64,000 nucleotides of DNA from Metapseudomonas sp043392685. GTDB lineage: Bacteria > Pseudomonadota > Gammaproteobacteria > Pseudomonadales > Pseudomonadaceae. The first letter of the stretch is position 1; each line of letters begins with the position of its first letter. The notes below the pieces were generated by a model. The model was not told where the DNA came from and did not search any database. It saw only the letters and a program-made list of their open reading frames with translations. The position numbers were made by a program, and so were the translations under genes. Below, piece after piece: positions 16,571 to 24,987 of the stretch. The stretch is from NCBI GenBank assembly GCA_043392685.1, contig JBHZGM010000002.1, one strand, 5' to 3'.

Positions 16571-17230
16571 GTGGATAAGCATCCATTGGCGGGCATCTCG
16601 CGGCGTCATTTCCTGGGCGGCGGCATGGTGCTTCTGGGTGGAGGACTGTTGGCAAGGTCGGCCTTCGCACAGCAGGGTTGCCCGATCACCCAGGGCGACA
16701 TCCTCGGTCCCTACTACCGCTTCGGTGCACCCTTCCAGTCACGACTGGCCGGGCCCGAAGAACCGGGGGAGCGCCTGGTGGTAACCGGCACCGTGTTCAG
16801 CGCGGATTGCCGCACGCCGGTCCCGAACGCATTGGTGGAAATCTGGCAGGCCAACAGTGCCGGCCTGTACGACACCGAAACGCCCGGTAACTACACCGAC
16901 AAGGGCAAGTTCCGCCTGCGCGGCATGCTCTACACCGACGCCCAGGGCAAGTACCGCATCGAGACCGTGATGCCGGGCCGCTACCCGGTGCCACCGAACC
17001 TGCCGGGGCTGGAAAGGTACGGCGGGATCATGCGCCCCGCGCACATCCATTTCCGGGTCATGGAGTCGCTCCATGTGCCCGTGACCCTGCAGCTCTACTT
17101 CAAGGGCGACCCCTTCATCGCTGGCGACCCCTGGGCTCACGAGCGGACCACCAACACCATCGAGCTGGAGCAGGACGGCGAGTTGCGCAGAGGCGTGTTC
17201 GACATCGTGCTGGCGCGGGGCTTTGCATGA
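16571..17230 (+). CDS. Tat-exported intradiol ring-cleavage dioxygenase-like protein
   Basis: 219 aa with a GTG start at 16571 and GGGGAGGAGG upstream. The N-terminus is a twin-arginine signal (ISRRHFLGGG, then a hydrophobic stretch ending ARSAFAQ). The mature part reads as the intradiol dioxygenase beta-barrel: GDILGPYYRF, VVTGTVFSADCRTPVPNALV, EIWQANSAGLYDT, the Tyr of MPGRYPVPP and the two His of RPAHIHFRV, which together would bind Fe(III). Exported relatives of protocatechuate/catechol dioxygenases exist, with poorly known substrates. It stands alone. A diverged copy of its 3' end reappears at 27316-27472. Confidence 0.82.
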   Translation: MDKHPLAGISRRHFLGGGMVLLGGGLLARSAFAQQGCPITQGDILGPYYRFGAPFQSRLAGPEEPGERLVVTGTVFSADCRTPVPNALVEIWQANSAGLYDTETPGNYTDKGKFRLRGMLYTDAQGKYRIETVMPGRYPVPPNLPGLERYGGIMRPAHIHFRVMESLHVPVTLQLYFKGDPFIAGDPWAHERTTNTIELEQDGELRRGVFDIVLARGFA

Positions 17231-17281
17231 CCTCGCCTGGCGGATGTGCCCTCCGAGGGTAGTCCGTAGGATGGGTAGAGC
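17063..17281 (+). repeat. Left copy of a diverged direct repeat (3' end of intradiol gene)
   Basis: These bases, covering the last ~55 codons of the dioxygenase gene and ~50 nt beyond it, align with 27316-27472 in the same orientation. The right copy lacks 18 and about 45 bp, both multiples of three, and has scattered substitutions. The pair brackets the sugar-acid gene block. Confidence 0.8.
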
Positions 17282-17305
17282 GGAGCGAAACCCATCAATG
17301 GGGCG

Positions 17306-17482
17306 TTATGGATGTCGTTCCTCGCCGGGCGCCGCCCGATCCATTCCGCCGCCCCGCCGATCACAGCCACTTCGCGCTTCGATCTGAAACCGCGCCTTGC
17401 CCCGTGCGGACGGCGTTGGCTCGGAAGGATCAATAGGTTTCCGGCTGAGCTTGTCGAGGTTCGGCTTGTCGTTCGTGTTCAT
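17306..17482 (-). CDS. Small RSG-DRR protein, truncated paralogue of the 6677-6907 gene
   Basis: 58 aa from the ATG at 17482 (MNTNDKPNLDKLSRKP) with GGAG nine bases upstream. It aligns with the 76-aa protein: MN-ND-P at the start, then ARFQIEARSGCDRR matching the FRIDTRSGNDRR block. After the first DRR it diverges (GGGMDRAAPGEERHP) and lacks the later DRR repeats, so the C-terminus is probably lost or replaced. The upstream 35-nt box and -10-like element are shared with the other copy at the same spacing. Function unknown. Confidence 0.6.
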   Translation of the reverse strand: MNTNDKPNLDKLSRKPIDPSEPTPSARGKARFQIEARSGCDRRGGGMDRAAPGEERHP

Positions 17483-17515
17483 CGCTTCTCACTCCGGTGG
17501 GGCGCCAACAACCAG

Positions 17516-17583
17516 AGGTTAGATCGGCGATCGCACCCTCACTTGAAGGATGGAATGAGCGGGCGAAAAGGCCTGCCGATGGG
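17516..17583 (-). promoter_or_regulatory. Second copy of the 35-nt upstream box and -10-like element
   Basis: The box at 17549-17583 starts with GATGGAATGAGCGG and ends CCGATGGG, like 6974-7008, and begins 67 nt from the start codon as in the first copy. The TCTAACCT element lies at 17523-17516 (minus strand). Confidence 0.5.
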
Positions 17584-17664
17584 GACGGGCGAGCGCCTGC
17601 GATACGGCGCCATCCCGAAACCCACCGGCATGGAGTTGGTTTCAGGGATCAGCCGATCACCTGT

Positions 17665-17695
17665 GGCAGGCGCCGCACTGGAATGCGCGCCTGCC
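17665..17695 (-). terminator. Hairpin after the IlvD/Edd dehydratase gene
   Basis: Perfect 9-bp arms GGCAGGCGC / GCGCCTGCC (17665-17673, 17687-17695) shortly beyond the stop of the minus-strand dehydratase. No clear T tract, so termination is uncertain. Confidence 0.35.
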
Positions 17696-17709
17696 GGGTC
17701 ATGCAAGGG

Positions 17710-19497
17710 TCAGTGAGAATGCCGTGGCATTCCACCTTCCCGGGCGATAACGCGCATGTGCAGCGTCGCCGGCTCCAGGCAGCCGCCAGTGGACAATTGC
17801 CCCACCAACTGCCGATAGAGCTCCTGCCAGGGCGTTTGCGACGCCGGAATGTTTGGCTTCCACGCCGCGCGACGGCGCGCCACCTCTTCCTCGTCCACCA
17901 GCAGGTCGACGCGCCGCTGGTTGAGATCCACCCGTAACCAGTCGTTGGTCTGCACCAGCGCCAGGCCACCGCCGACCGCCGCTTCCGGCGACATGTTGAG
18001 GATCGAAGGGCTGGCCGAAGTACCGCTCTGGCGGCCATCGCCCAGGCAGGGTAGCGAGTCGACGCCTTTCTTGATCAGCGCTGCCGGGGGCGCCATGTTG
18101 ACCACTTCGGCGCTGCCGGGGTAACCCACGGTACCGGCGCCACGAATCACCAGGATGCAACGCTCGTCGATTTCCAGCTCAGGGTCGTCAATGCGCGCGT
18201 GGTAGTCCTCTGGTCCCTCGAAGACGATAGCCCGGGCCTCGAAGCTGTTTTCCTTGCCCGGTTCGGACAGGTAAGTCTTGCGGAACGCTTCACCCACCAC
18301 CGACATCTTCATGATCGCGCTGTCGAAGAAGTTGCCGCTGAGCACGATGAAGCCGGCGTTGAGCTTGAGCGGGGCGTCGAATGGCAGGATCACGTCGCGG
18401 TTGCTGGTGACGCTGTCGCGCACCACCTCACCGATGGTCTTGCCGCTGACCGTCGTGCAGCCTTCGTGCAGGCGGCCGGCCTTTTGCAGTTCATGCATCA
18501 CCGCCGGCACGCCGCCGGCGCGGTGGAAGCCTTCGCCCAGGTACTTGCCGGCTGGCATGCAGTTAACCAGCAGCGGCACGTCTTCACCAATGCGCTGCCA
18601 ATCGTCCAGCGACAGCTCGATGCCCATATGCCGGGCGATGGCGATCAGGTGTGGCGGGCAGTTGCTCGAGGCGCCCAGGGCAGAGGCGACGGCAATGGCG
18701 TTCTCGAATGCTTCGCGGGTCATGATCGACGAGGGGCGCACATCCTCCATCACCAGCTCGCAGATGCGCCTGCCGGTGGCATAGGCCATCTGCCCACGCT
18801 CGCGGTAGGGCGCAGGGATGCTGGCGCAACCTGGCAGCGACATGCCCAGCGCTTCGGCCAGGGCGTTCATCGACAGCGCCGTGCCCATGGTGTTGCAGTG
18901 GCCAACCGACGGGGAGGCGGCGGTGGTCATTTCCATGAAGCCTTCATAGTCGATCTCGCCCGCGGCCATGAGGTTGCGCGCGTGCCACAACACCGTGCCA
19001 GAACCGATCAACTGGCCCTTGTGATGGCCGTCGAGCATCGGCCCGCCAGACAGCACGATAGCCGGCAGGTCGGTGGTGGCCGCCGCCATCAGGCAGGCCG
19101 GGGTGGTCTTGTCGCAGCCGGTGGTCAGCACCACGCCGTCCAGCGGGTAGCCGTGGAGGATTTCCACCAGACCCAGGTAGGCCAGGTTGCGGTCCAGCGC
19201 GGCGGTGGGGCGGCGGCTCTGCTCGGCAATCGGGTGTACCGGGAACTCCATGGGGATACCACCGGCATCGCGGATACCGGCCTTGACCCGTTGGGCCAGT
19301 TCCAGGTGATGGCGGTTGCACGGGGTGAGGTCGCTGCCGGTCTGGGCGATGCCGATGATCGGCCGACCCGACTGCAACTCGTCGCGGGTCAGGCCGTAGT
19401 TCATGTAGCGCTCGACATACAGCGCGGTCATGTCGGCGTGGCTCGGGTCGTCGAACCACTGCTGGCTGCGCAGCGGGCGTTTCGGGGTAGTGGTCAT
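17710..19497 (-). CDS. IlvD/Edd-family sugar-acid dehydratase (xylonate/arabinonate type)
   Basis: 595 aa (MTTTPKRPLRSQQWFDDPSH), the length of the sugar-acid branch rather than of IlvD (~615) or Edd (~605). Fe-S cysteines appear in LTTGCDKTTPAC and in VGHCNTMGTA; the C-terminal domain contains GYPGSAEVVNM and SPEAAVGGGLALVQ. Family reaction: dehydration of an aldonate such as D-xylonate or L-arabinonate to the 2-keto-3-deoxy acid. It is the third gene of a minus-strand run with an FAH-fold protein and an MHS transporter, which together with the plus-strand dehydrogenase gives a Weimberg-type pathway. Confidence 0.82.
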   Translation of the reverse strand: MTTTPKRPLRSQQWFDDPSHADMTALYVERYMNYGLTRDELQSGRPIIGIAQTGSDLTPCNRHHLELAQRVKAGIRDAGGIPMEFPVHPIAEQSRRPTAALDRNLAYLGLVEILHGYPLDGVVLTTGCDKTTPACLMAAATTDLPAIVLSGGPMLDGHHKGQLIGSGTVLWHARNLMAAGEIDYEGFMEMTTAASPSVGHCNTMGTALSMNALAEALGMSLPGCASIPAPYRERGQMAYATGRRICELVMEDVRPSSIMTREAFENAIAVASALGASSNCPPHLIAIARHMGIELSLDDWQRIGEDVPLLVNCMPAGKYLGEGFHRAGGVPAVMHELQKAGRLHEGCTTVSGKTIGEVVRDSVTSNRDVILPFDAPLKLNAGFIVLSGNFFDSAIMKMSVVGEAFRKTYLSEPGKENSFEARAIVFEGPEDYHARIDDPELEIDERCILVIRGAGTVGYPGSAEVVNMAPPAALIKKGVDSLPCLGDGRQSGTSASPSILNMSPEAAVGGGLALVQTNDWLRVDLNQRRVDLLVDEEEVARRRAAWKPNIPASQTPWQELYRQLVGQLSTGGCLEPATLHMRVIAREGGMPRHSH

Positions 19498-19523
19498 GTC
19501 GTTCTCTCTTTTATTCGGGGCGG

Positions 19524-20912
19524 TCAGCGTTGCAGAGCACCAACGCCTGCCGGCACTTGCACGGTTGAGGTGCTGCTTCCTACCGCGTCGTCCAGGACTG
19601 TGAGGTCACGACCCCGGGTTTCGGTCGACAGGAAGGTGCCGATCAAGGTCAGGCCGGTCAATGCCAGGGTATAGAGCGCCAGTACCCAGTAGGCACCGCC
19701 CGCCAGGCCGACCAGGAAGATACCCAGGATCGGCGCCAGCCCACCGGACAGCATGGCGCCCAATTCGCGGGACAGGGCCACGCCAGAATAGCGATAGCGA
19801 TTGCCGAACAGTTCGGTGAAGTGTGCGCACTGGGCGCCGAGCATGCTGTTGGCGGCCAGGGCGAAACCACCCACCACAGCGATGCTCACCAAGGTCGAGT
19901 CGCCGCTGTCGATCATCCACCACGACGGGAAGGCCCACAACGCGCCGAACAAGGCGCCGCCACGGTATACCGCCAAGCGCCCGAAGCGGTCGGAAAGCGC
20001 GCCGAACAGGGGCGTGGTCAATACACTCAGGATACTCGCGGCCAACACCGCATTGGTGCCGATACTGGCCAGGTTGGCGCCGTCCTCGCCAAGGTGGCGG
20101 GTGGCGAAACCGGTGAGAAAGGCGATGGAGACCGTGGCGTAGAGTGTCGAGCAGCCGGTTTCAGCCATGCGCATCAGGGTAGTCGCCGCCAGCGGACGGC
20201 GAGCGTTGCGCAGCACAGAGCGCATCGGTGACTCGATGACCTGGTGGTTCTGGCTCAGTTGCTGGAACACCGGGCTTTCCTTGAGCTTCAGGCGTATCCA
20301 CACCGCCATGAAGATCAGCACCACGCTGGCCAGGAATGGTACGCGCCAACCCCAGTCCAGCAGTTCCTCGTGGCTGAGCGAGGATTGCATCACGCGGAAG
20401 GTAATGGTGGCCAGGGCCAGGCCGCTGAATACCCCGATGAACGGCAGTGCGGCATAGAAGCCACGACGCTCACGGGGCGCCAGTTCGGCCATCAGGGTGG
20501 CGGCGCCGGTCTGTTCGGCTCCGGCACCGAAGCCCTGCAGCAGGCGCAGCAGCACCAGCAGTACGGCTCCGGCGGGCCCTGTTGGCAGCAGGCCAATCAG
20601 CGTGGTGGCGATACCCATCAGGGCGATGGTCAATAGCAGCACCAGCTTGCGCCCCTTGCGGTCGCCCAGCGAGCCGAAGAACAGCCCGCCGAACGGTCGT
20701 GCCAGAAAGCCGGCACCGTAGGTGGCGAAGCTGGCCAGCAGCGCCCCCGTGGTGCCCAGCGAAGGGAAGAAGATGTGGCCGAAGACCAGCGCCGAGGCCA
20801 GTCCATAGATGGCGAAGTCGTAGTACTCGAGGGCACTGCCGATGGCGCCGGTATAAATGGCCCGACGCAGTTGGCGCGGGTCGGGAGCGGTGTCCCTGGC
20901 TTGAGTGTGCAT
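19524..20912 (-). CDS. MFS transporter, metabolite:H+ symporter (MHS) family
   Basis: 462 aa (MHTQARDTAPDPRQLRRAIY). The N-terminal SALEYYDFAIYGLASAL and the TM2-3 loop FGSLGDRKGRKLVLL are MHS-family marks; RLLQGFGAGAEQTGAATLM and the ERRGFYAALP loop fit too. Twelve hydrophobic segments. MHS proteins import organic acids; here the likely load is a sugar acid, judging from the dehydratases on either side (26 bp to IlvD-type gene, 48 bp from the FAH-type gene). Confidence 0.85.
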   Translation of the reverse strand: MHTQARDTAPDPRQLRRAIYTGAIGSALEYYDFAIYGLASALVFGHIFFPSLGTTGALLASFATYGAGFLARPFGGLFFGSLGDRKGRKLVLLLTIALMGIATTLIGLLPTGPAGAVLLVLLRLLQGFGAGAEQTGAATLMAELAPRERRGFYAALPFIGVFSGLALATITFRVMQSSLSHEELLDWGWRVPFLASVVLIFMAVWIRLKLKESPVFQQLSQNHQVIESPMRSVLRNARRPLAATTLMRMAETGCSTLYATVSIAFLTGFATRHLGEDGANLASIGTNAVLAASILSVLTTPLFGALSDRFGRLAVYRGGALFGALWAFPSWWMIDSGDSTLVSIAVVGGFALAANSMLGAQCAHFTELFGNRYRYSGVALSRELGAMLSGGLAPILGIFLVGLAGGAYWVLALYTLALTGLTLIGTFLSTETRGRDLTVLDDAVGSSTSTVQVPAGVGALQR

Positions 20913-20960
20913 GTCTTGCCTCGCTTGTTGTTGTTGTGGGGCTTCGGTTGCTATGGGCGG

Positions 20961-22142
20961 TCAGGGCCGCAGCAGGCCTCGGGCAGCCAGGTTGCGCATC
21001 ATCGCACCCAGGCCGAAGGTCCAGGGCTGTGCCTGATCGCTGGTGGTCACCTGGTTATGCAGTTGGCCGAGCAGGGGGCTGGCGATACGTACCTGGTCAC
21101 CCGGTTTGTGGGTGAACCCGGCGCCTGGCTGATCGCGGTCTTCGGTGGGGGCGAACAACGTGCCGAGGAACAGCAGGAAACCGTCGGGGTACTGGTGGTT
21201 TTCATTCAATGTCTGGCGGACCAGGTCTTCAGGATCGCGGCTGATCTGCGCCATCGAGCTGCTGCCGACCAGGCGGTAGCCATCGGTGCCCTGGACGTCC
21301 AGGTTGACCACGCAGCGGCGCACGGCGTCCAGGTCGAAGGTTTCGTCGAACAGGCGAATGAACGGGCCGACGGCGCACGAAGCATTGTTGTCCTTGGCCT
21401 TGCTCAGCAGCAGTGCGCTGCGGCCTTCGAAATCGCGCAGGTTGACGTCGTTGCCCAGCGTGGCGCCATGGATGCGGCCGCGGCTGTCGACGGCCAGCAC
21501 CACCTCAGGCTCGGGGTTGTTCCAGGCCGAACCTGGGTGTACGCCGATGGCGCTGCCACTGCCGACCGCGGCCAGTACCGGCGCTTTGGTGAACACTTCG
21601 GCATCCGGGCCGATGCCGACTTCCAGGTACTGCGACCACATGCCTTGTTCGATCAGCAGTGCCTTGAGTGTCATAGCCTGCGGCGAACCGGGGCGCACAG
21701 CGCGCAGATTGTCACCGATCACTGAGCGTACCGTGGCGCGAACCGCTTCGGCCTTGCTGGCATCGCCACCGGCCTGCTCTTCGATCACCCGTTCGATCAT
21801 GCTGGCGGCAAAGGTGACGCCGGCGGCCTTGATCACTTGCAGATCGACCGGCGCCAGCAGGTAGGGCTGGCTGGCGTCGATTGCCTCGCCACTGTTTGCC
21901 AGCAGCGCCTCGACGCTGCACAGGAAGCGGCCCGGGGTGCTACGCACGGCCTGCAGCGGGTCATCGCTTTCGAGCAACTGGCTGAGGGTGGCGAAGCGTT
22001 CGGACAGGTCGAACACGCCGTCGCTGCGCAGGACGATCGGCGAGGGGCCGCCGGGTTCACCGGGGGTCCAGGCGCGGCCGATCAGGGTGCCGGTCAGGCC
22101 GTCCTCAGGCAGGGTATTGGCGGGGGTTAGCGTCATCGGCAT
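20961..22142 (-). CDS. FAH-fold 2-keto-3-deoxy-sugar-acid dehydratase (XylX/AraD1-like)
   Basis: 393 aa (MPMTLTPANTLPEDG). The C-terminal two thirds are a fumarylacetoacetate-hydrolase fold (KAAGVTFAASMIERVIEEQ, WNNPEPEVVLAVDSRG, GNDVNLRDFEGRSALLLSKAKDNNASCAVGPFIRLFDE), with the metal-binding acidic residues in the NPEPE block. The length and N-terminal extension match XylX/AraD1-type enzymes, which dehydrate 2-keto-3-deoxy-pentonate to 2-oxoglutarate semialdehyde. First gene of the minus-strand operon; divergent from the LysR gene, with a palindromic operator in the 117-bp space between. Confidence 0.8.
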   Translation of the reverse strand: MPMTLTPANTLPEDGLTGTLIGRAWTPGEPGGPSPIVLRSDGVFDLSERFATLSQLLESDDPLQAVRSTPGRFLCSVEALLANSGEAIDASQPYLLAPVDLQVIKAAGVTFAASMIERVIEEQAGGDASKAEAVRATVRSVIGDNLRAVRPGSPQAMTLKALLIEQGMWSQYLEVGIGPDAEVFTKAPVLAAVGSGSAIGVHPGSAWNNPEPEVVLAVDSRGRIHGATLGNDVNLRDFEGRSALLLSKAKDNNASCAVGPFIRLFDETFDLDAVRRCVVNLDVQGTDGYRLVGSSSMAQISRDPEDLVRQTLNENHQYPDGFLLFLGTLFAPTEDRDQPGAGFTHKPGDQVRIASPLLGQLHNQVTTSDQAQPWTFGLGAMMRNLAARGLLRP

Positions 22143-22222
22143 GGCATCAGAGTCTCGTTGAACGGGAGAACTGCACGCTAGGCAAGACGAGTGATAAACT
22201 CCAATGGCATATTCTCACTATT

Positions 22223-22241
22223 CGATAACGTATGGTTATTG
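22223..22241. promoter_or_regulatory. Palindromic operator in the FAH-gene/lysR divergent promoter
   Basis: CGATAACG-TAT-GGTTATTG: 8-nt arms with two mismatches; the core ATAAC-N5-GTTAT is perfect and has the T-N11-A form expected of a LysR-type site. It lies about 20 nt upstream of the lysR start and 80 nt from the FAH-type start. The same motif recurs at 23202-23220. Confidence 0.6.
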
Positions 22242-22259
22242 CAGGGGCGGTGAATTCCA

Positions 22260-23207
22260 ATGTCGGACCTTTCCTTCTCCCACGTTTGTAACTGGCTCAA
22301 GTTCCGCCACCTGGTGCTCATCGATACCCTCGGACGCACCCACAACATGCATCTGGCAGCGCAGCAGATGAACCTCAGCCAGCCGGCGATCAGCAAGATG
22401 CTCAAGGAGATCGAGAACCTGCTCGGCTTCGCCCTGTTCGAACGCTTGCCGCGCAGCATGCCGCCCACCGCGCTGGGCGAGCAGGTGGTGCGCTATGCGC
22501 AGGTGGCGTTGAACGATGCGCGAAACTTCGTCGAGCAGATCGACAACCTGCGCCAGGGCGGCCACGGTCATCTGAAGGTGGGGGGCATCTTCGCGGCCAC
22601 CGCCGTGGCACTGCCGGAGGCGATCGTGGAGATCAAGCAGCGCAAGCCGCTGCTTTCGATCGAGGTGGTGGAGCAGACCAGTGACCATCTGATGGCCATG
22701 CTCGAAGACAAGCACCTGCACCTGGCCGTGGCCCGCTTTACCGACGTGTCGCAGCGCCAGCGCTTCGACTTTCAACCGCTGGCCCCGGAACCGTTCTGCT
22801 TCGTGGTCAACAACAAGCACCCGTTGAGTTCTGCCGGGCCGGTGACCTTGCCACAATTGCTGGAGTGGCCATGGATCCTCTACCCCAAGGGCACCCCCAT
22901 TCGTGGGCGCATGGAGCAGGCCTTCGCCGAGGCGGGCGTGGCGGTGCCGCGCAATACCATCGATACCATTTCCATGCAGACCTTTCTCAAGGTGCTGCTG
23001 GGTGGCCCGATGATCGGCATGCTGCCCCAGGCGATGGTCGAGCCGCACCTGACCAGCGGTGTGCTGGTCAGCCTCGACACGCCGCTGCATCTGACACCCC
23101 AGGACTACGGCATCCTCACCCGCAAAGGCGAGCCCTTGAGCGGCGTGGCGCTGGAATTCGCCGAGATCCTGTTGACCAACACCCGGCGAGTGTCGGGCGA
23201 TCGATAA
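22260..23207 (+). CDS. LysR-family regulator of the sugar-acid genes
   Basis: 315 aa (MSDLSFSHVCNWLKFRHLVL). N-terminal winged HTH (THNMHLAAQQMNLSQPAISKMLKEIENLLGFALFERLPR), then the effector-binding domain (GHLKVGGIFAATAVALPEAIVEIKQR ... LVSLDTPLH). It resembles the GbpR/galactose-binding-protein-regulator-like LysR branch that responds to sugars and sugar acids. It sits between the two divergent operons of the block, and matching palindromes lie in front of it and over its stop codon, implying autoregulation plus control of both arms. Confidence 0.85.
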   Translation: MSDLSFSHVCNWLKFRHLVLIDTLGRTHNMHLAAQQMNLSQPAISKMLKEIENLLGFALFERLPRSMPPTALGEQVVRYAQVALNDARNFVEQIDNLRQGGHGHLKVGGIFAATAVALPEAIVEIKQRKPLLSIEVVEQTSDHLMAMLEDKHLHLAVARFTDVSQRQRFDFQPLAPEPFCFVVNNKHPLSSAGPVTLPQLLEWPWILYPKGTPIRGRMEQAFAEAGVAVPRNTIDTISMQTFLKVLLGGPMIGMLPQAMVEPHLTSGVLVSLDTPLHLTPQDYGILTRKGEPLSGVALEFAEILLTNTRRVSGDR

Positions 23208-23220
23208 CGCATCGTTATCG
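23202..23220. promoter_or_regulatory. Second palindromic operator, overlapping the lysR stop codon
   Basis: CGATAACG-CAT-CGTTATCG: perfect 8-bp arms, same ATAAC-N5-GTTAT core as at 22223-22241. The TAA stop of lysR (23205-23207) is inside it. It is 87 nt upstream of the aldehyde dehydrogenase start, well placed for an activator site. Confidence 0.65.
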
Positions 23221-23306
23221 GATGATCCCTAAAGGCCATTGGGCAAGAATCGAAGAGCCGCCTAGATTAGCGCCCTATGACTTTCGCAATGCCGAGGGAA
23301 TCAACC

Positions 23307-24890
23307 ATGACGTCATACGCAGGCCAACAATTCATCGGCGGGGTCCGCCGTGCAAGCGGCCAGGCGACCTTGCACAGTTTCGATGCGCGTACCGGACAGG
23401 CGCTGCCGGGCGCGTTCCATCAAGCCACGGAAGTCGAAGTAGATGCTGCGGCCCAGGCTGCGGCCGCCGCCTATCCCATCTACCGGGCGTTGCCTGCCGC
23501 GCGCCGGGCGGAGTTCCTGGACGCCATTGCCGAAGCGCTGGATGCCCTGGATGACGACTTCATCGACACCGTTTGCCGCGAAACGGCCTTGCCGCCTGCG
23601 CGCATCCAGGGCGAACGGGCACGCACCAGTGGCCAGCTGAGGCTGTTCGCCACAGTGCTGCGCCGGGGCGATTTCGTCGGTGCGCGCATCGACCGTGCGC
23701 AGCCCGAGCGCACCCCGCTGCCTCGCCTGGACGTTCGCCAGTGCCGCATGGGCGTGGGGCCGGTCGCGGTGTTTGGCGCCAGCAACTTCCCGCTGGCGTT
23801 TTCCACCGCTGGTGGCGACACCGCAGCGGCGCTGGCAGCAGGTTGCCCAGTGGTATTCAAGGCTCACAGCGGCCACATGGCCACGGCCGAACGGGTGGCT
23901 GAGGTCATCGTTGGCGCCGCCGAGCGTTGCGGTATGCCGGCTGGGGTCTTCAACATGATCTTCGGCGCCAGGGTAGGTGAGGCGCTGGTCAAGCACCCAG
24001 CCATCCAGGCGGTGGGCTTCACCGGTTCGCTCAAGGGCGGCCGGGCCCTGTGCGACATGGCTGCGGCGCGTCCCCAGCCGATCCCGGTGTTCGCCGAAAT
24101 GAGCAGTATCAACCCTGTGCTCGTCCTACCGGGAGCCCTGGCCGCCCGTGGCGAGGCGGTGGCCCGTGAGTTGACCGCCTCGGTGGTACTGGGGTGTGGG
24201 CAGTTCTGCACTAACCCCGGCCTGGTGATGGGGGTGCGTTCACCCGAGTTCAGCGCTTTCGTCGAGCACCTGCGTGCACAAATGGCCGATCAAGCGCCGC
24301 AGACCATGCTCAACACCGGCACCCTGGCCAGCTATGCCCATGGCGTAGCCACCCTCAAGGCCCGCCCGGGCATACGCCACCTGGCCGGGGCCGAGCAGCA
24401 GGGTAACCAGGCCTGGCCGCAGCTGTTCCAGGCCGAGGCACAACTGTTGTTGGACGGGGAGCCGTTGCTTCAGGAAGAGATCTTCGGCCCCACCACCGTG
24501 GTGGTCGAACTTGCCGACCAAGCCCAGCTTCTTGCCGCGCTGCACGCGCTTGGCGGGCAACTGACCGCAACCCTGATCGGTGAGCTGAGCGACTTGGCAG
24601 AAGCCGCGCCACTGGTGGCGGTGCTGGAGCAGAAGGCCGGGCGCGTGCTGGTCAACGGTTACCCCACCGGCGTCGAGGTGTGCGACGCCATGGTTCACGG
24701 TGGCCCGTACCCGGCCACCTCCGACAGCCGTGGCACCTCGGTCGGCACCCTGGCGATCGACCGCTTCCTGCGCCCGGTGTGCTACCAGAACTTCCCCGAT
24801 GCGCTATTGCCCGAGGCACTGCGCGACGCCAACCCCTTGCAACTGCTGCGATTGGTCGATGGCCAGCCCAGCCGTGACCCGATTTGCTGA
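23307..24890 (+). CDS. Aldehyde dehydrogenase, 2-oxoglutarate-semialdehyde type
   Basis: 527 aa from the ATG at 23307 (MTSYAGQQFIGGVRRASGQ); an earlier ATG 30 nt upstream is less likely. Characteristic of the 525-aa NADP-dependent KGSADH class: VFGASNFPLAFSTAGGDTAA, PVVFKAHSGHMATAE, VGFTGSLKGGRALCDMAA, FAEMSSINPVLV with the general-base Glu and LGCGQFCTNPGLV with the catalytic Cys. It would oxidise 2-oxoglutarate semialdehyde to 2-oxoglutarate, the last step of the pathway encoded by the two dehydratases across the LysR gene. A hairpin terminator follows. Confidence 0.85.
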   Translation: MTSYAGQQFIGGVRRASGQATLHSFDARTGQALPGAFHQATEVEVDAAAQAAAAAYPIYRALPAARRAEFLDAIAEALDALDDDFIDTVCRETALPPARIQGERARTSGQLRLFATVLRRGDFVGARIDRAQPERTPLPRLDVRQCRMGVGPVAVFGASNFPLAFSTAGGDTAAALAAGCPVVFKAHSGHMATAERVAEVIVGAAERCGMPAGVFNMIFGARVGEALVKHPAIQAVGFTGSLKGGRALCDMAAARPQPIPVFAEMSSINPVLVLPGALAARGEAVARELTASVVLGCGQFCTNPGLVMGVRSPEFSAFVEHLRAQMADQAPQTMLNTGTLASYAHGVATLKARPGIRHLAGAEQQGNQAWPQLFQAEAQLLLDGEPLLQEEIFGPTTVVVELADQAQLLAALHALGGQLTATLIGELSDLAEAAPLVAVLEQKAGRVLVNGYPTGVEVCDAMVHGGPYPATSDSRGTSVGTLAIDRFLRPVCYQNFPDALLPEALRDANPLQLLRLVDGQPSRDPIC

Positions 24891-24913
24891 TAGCCGCTAC
24901 TGACAGGCATTAC

Positions 24914-24943
24914 CACCGGGTGCTGTCGCACCCGGTGCTCTTT
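24914..24943 (+). terminator. Hairpin between aldehyde dehydrogenase and MFS genes
   Basis: Perfect 9-bp arms CACCGGGTG / CACCCGGTG with a 6-nt loop, followed by CTCTTTC. It may attenuate rather than stop read-through into the MFS gene 45 bp further on. Confidence 0.55.
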
Positions 24944-24987
24944 CAATAAAAACAACAGGCATGCACGACATGCCCAGAGGCTTAGCC

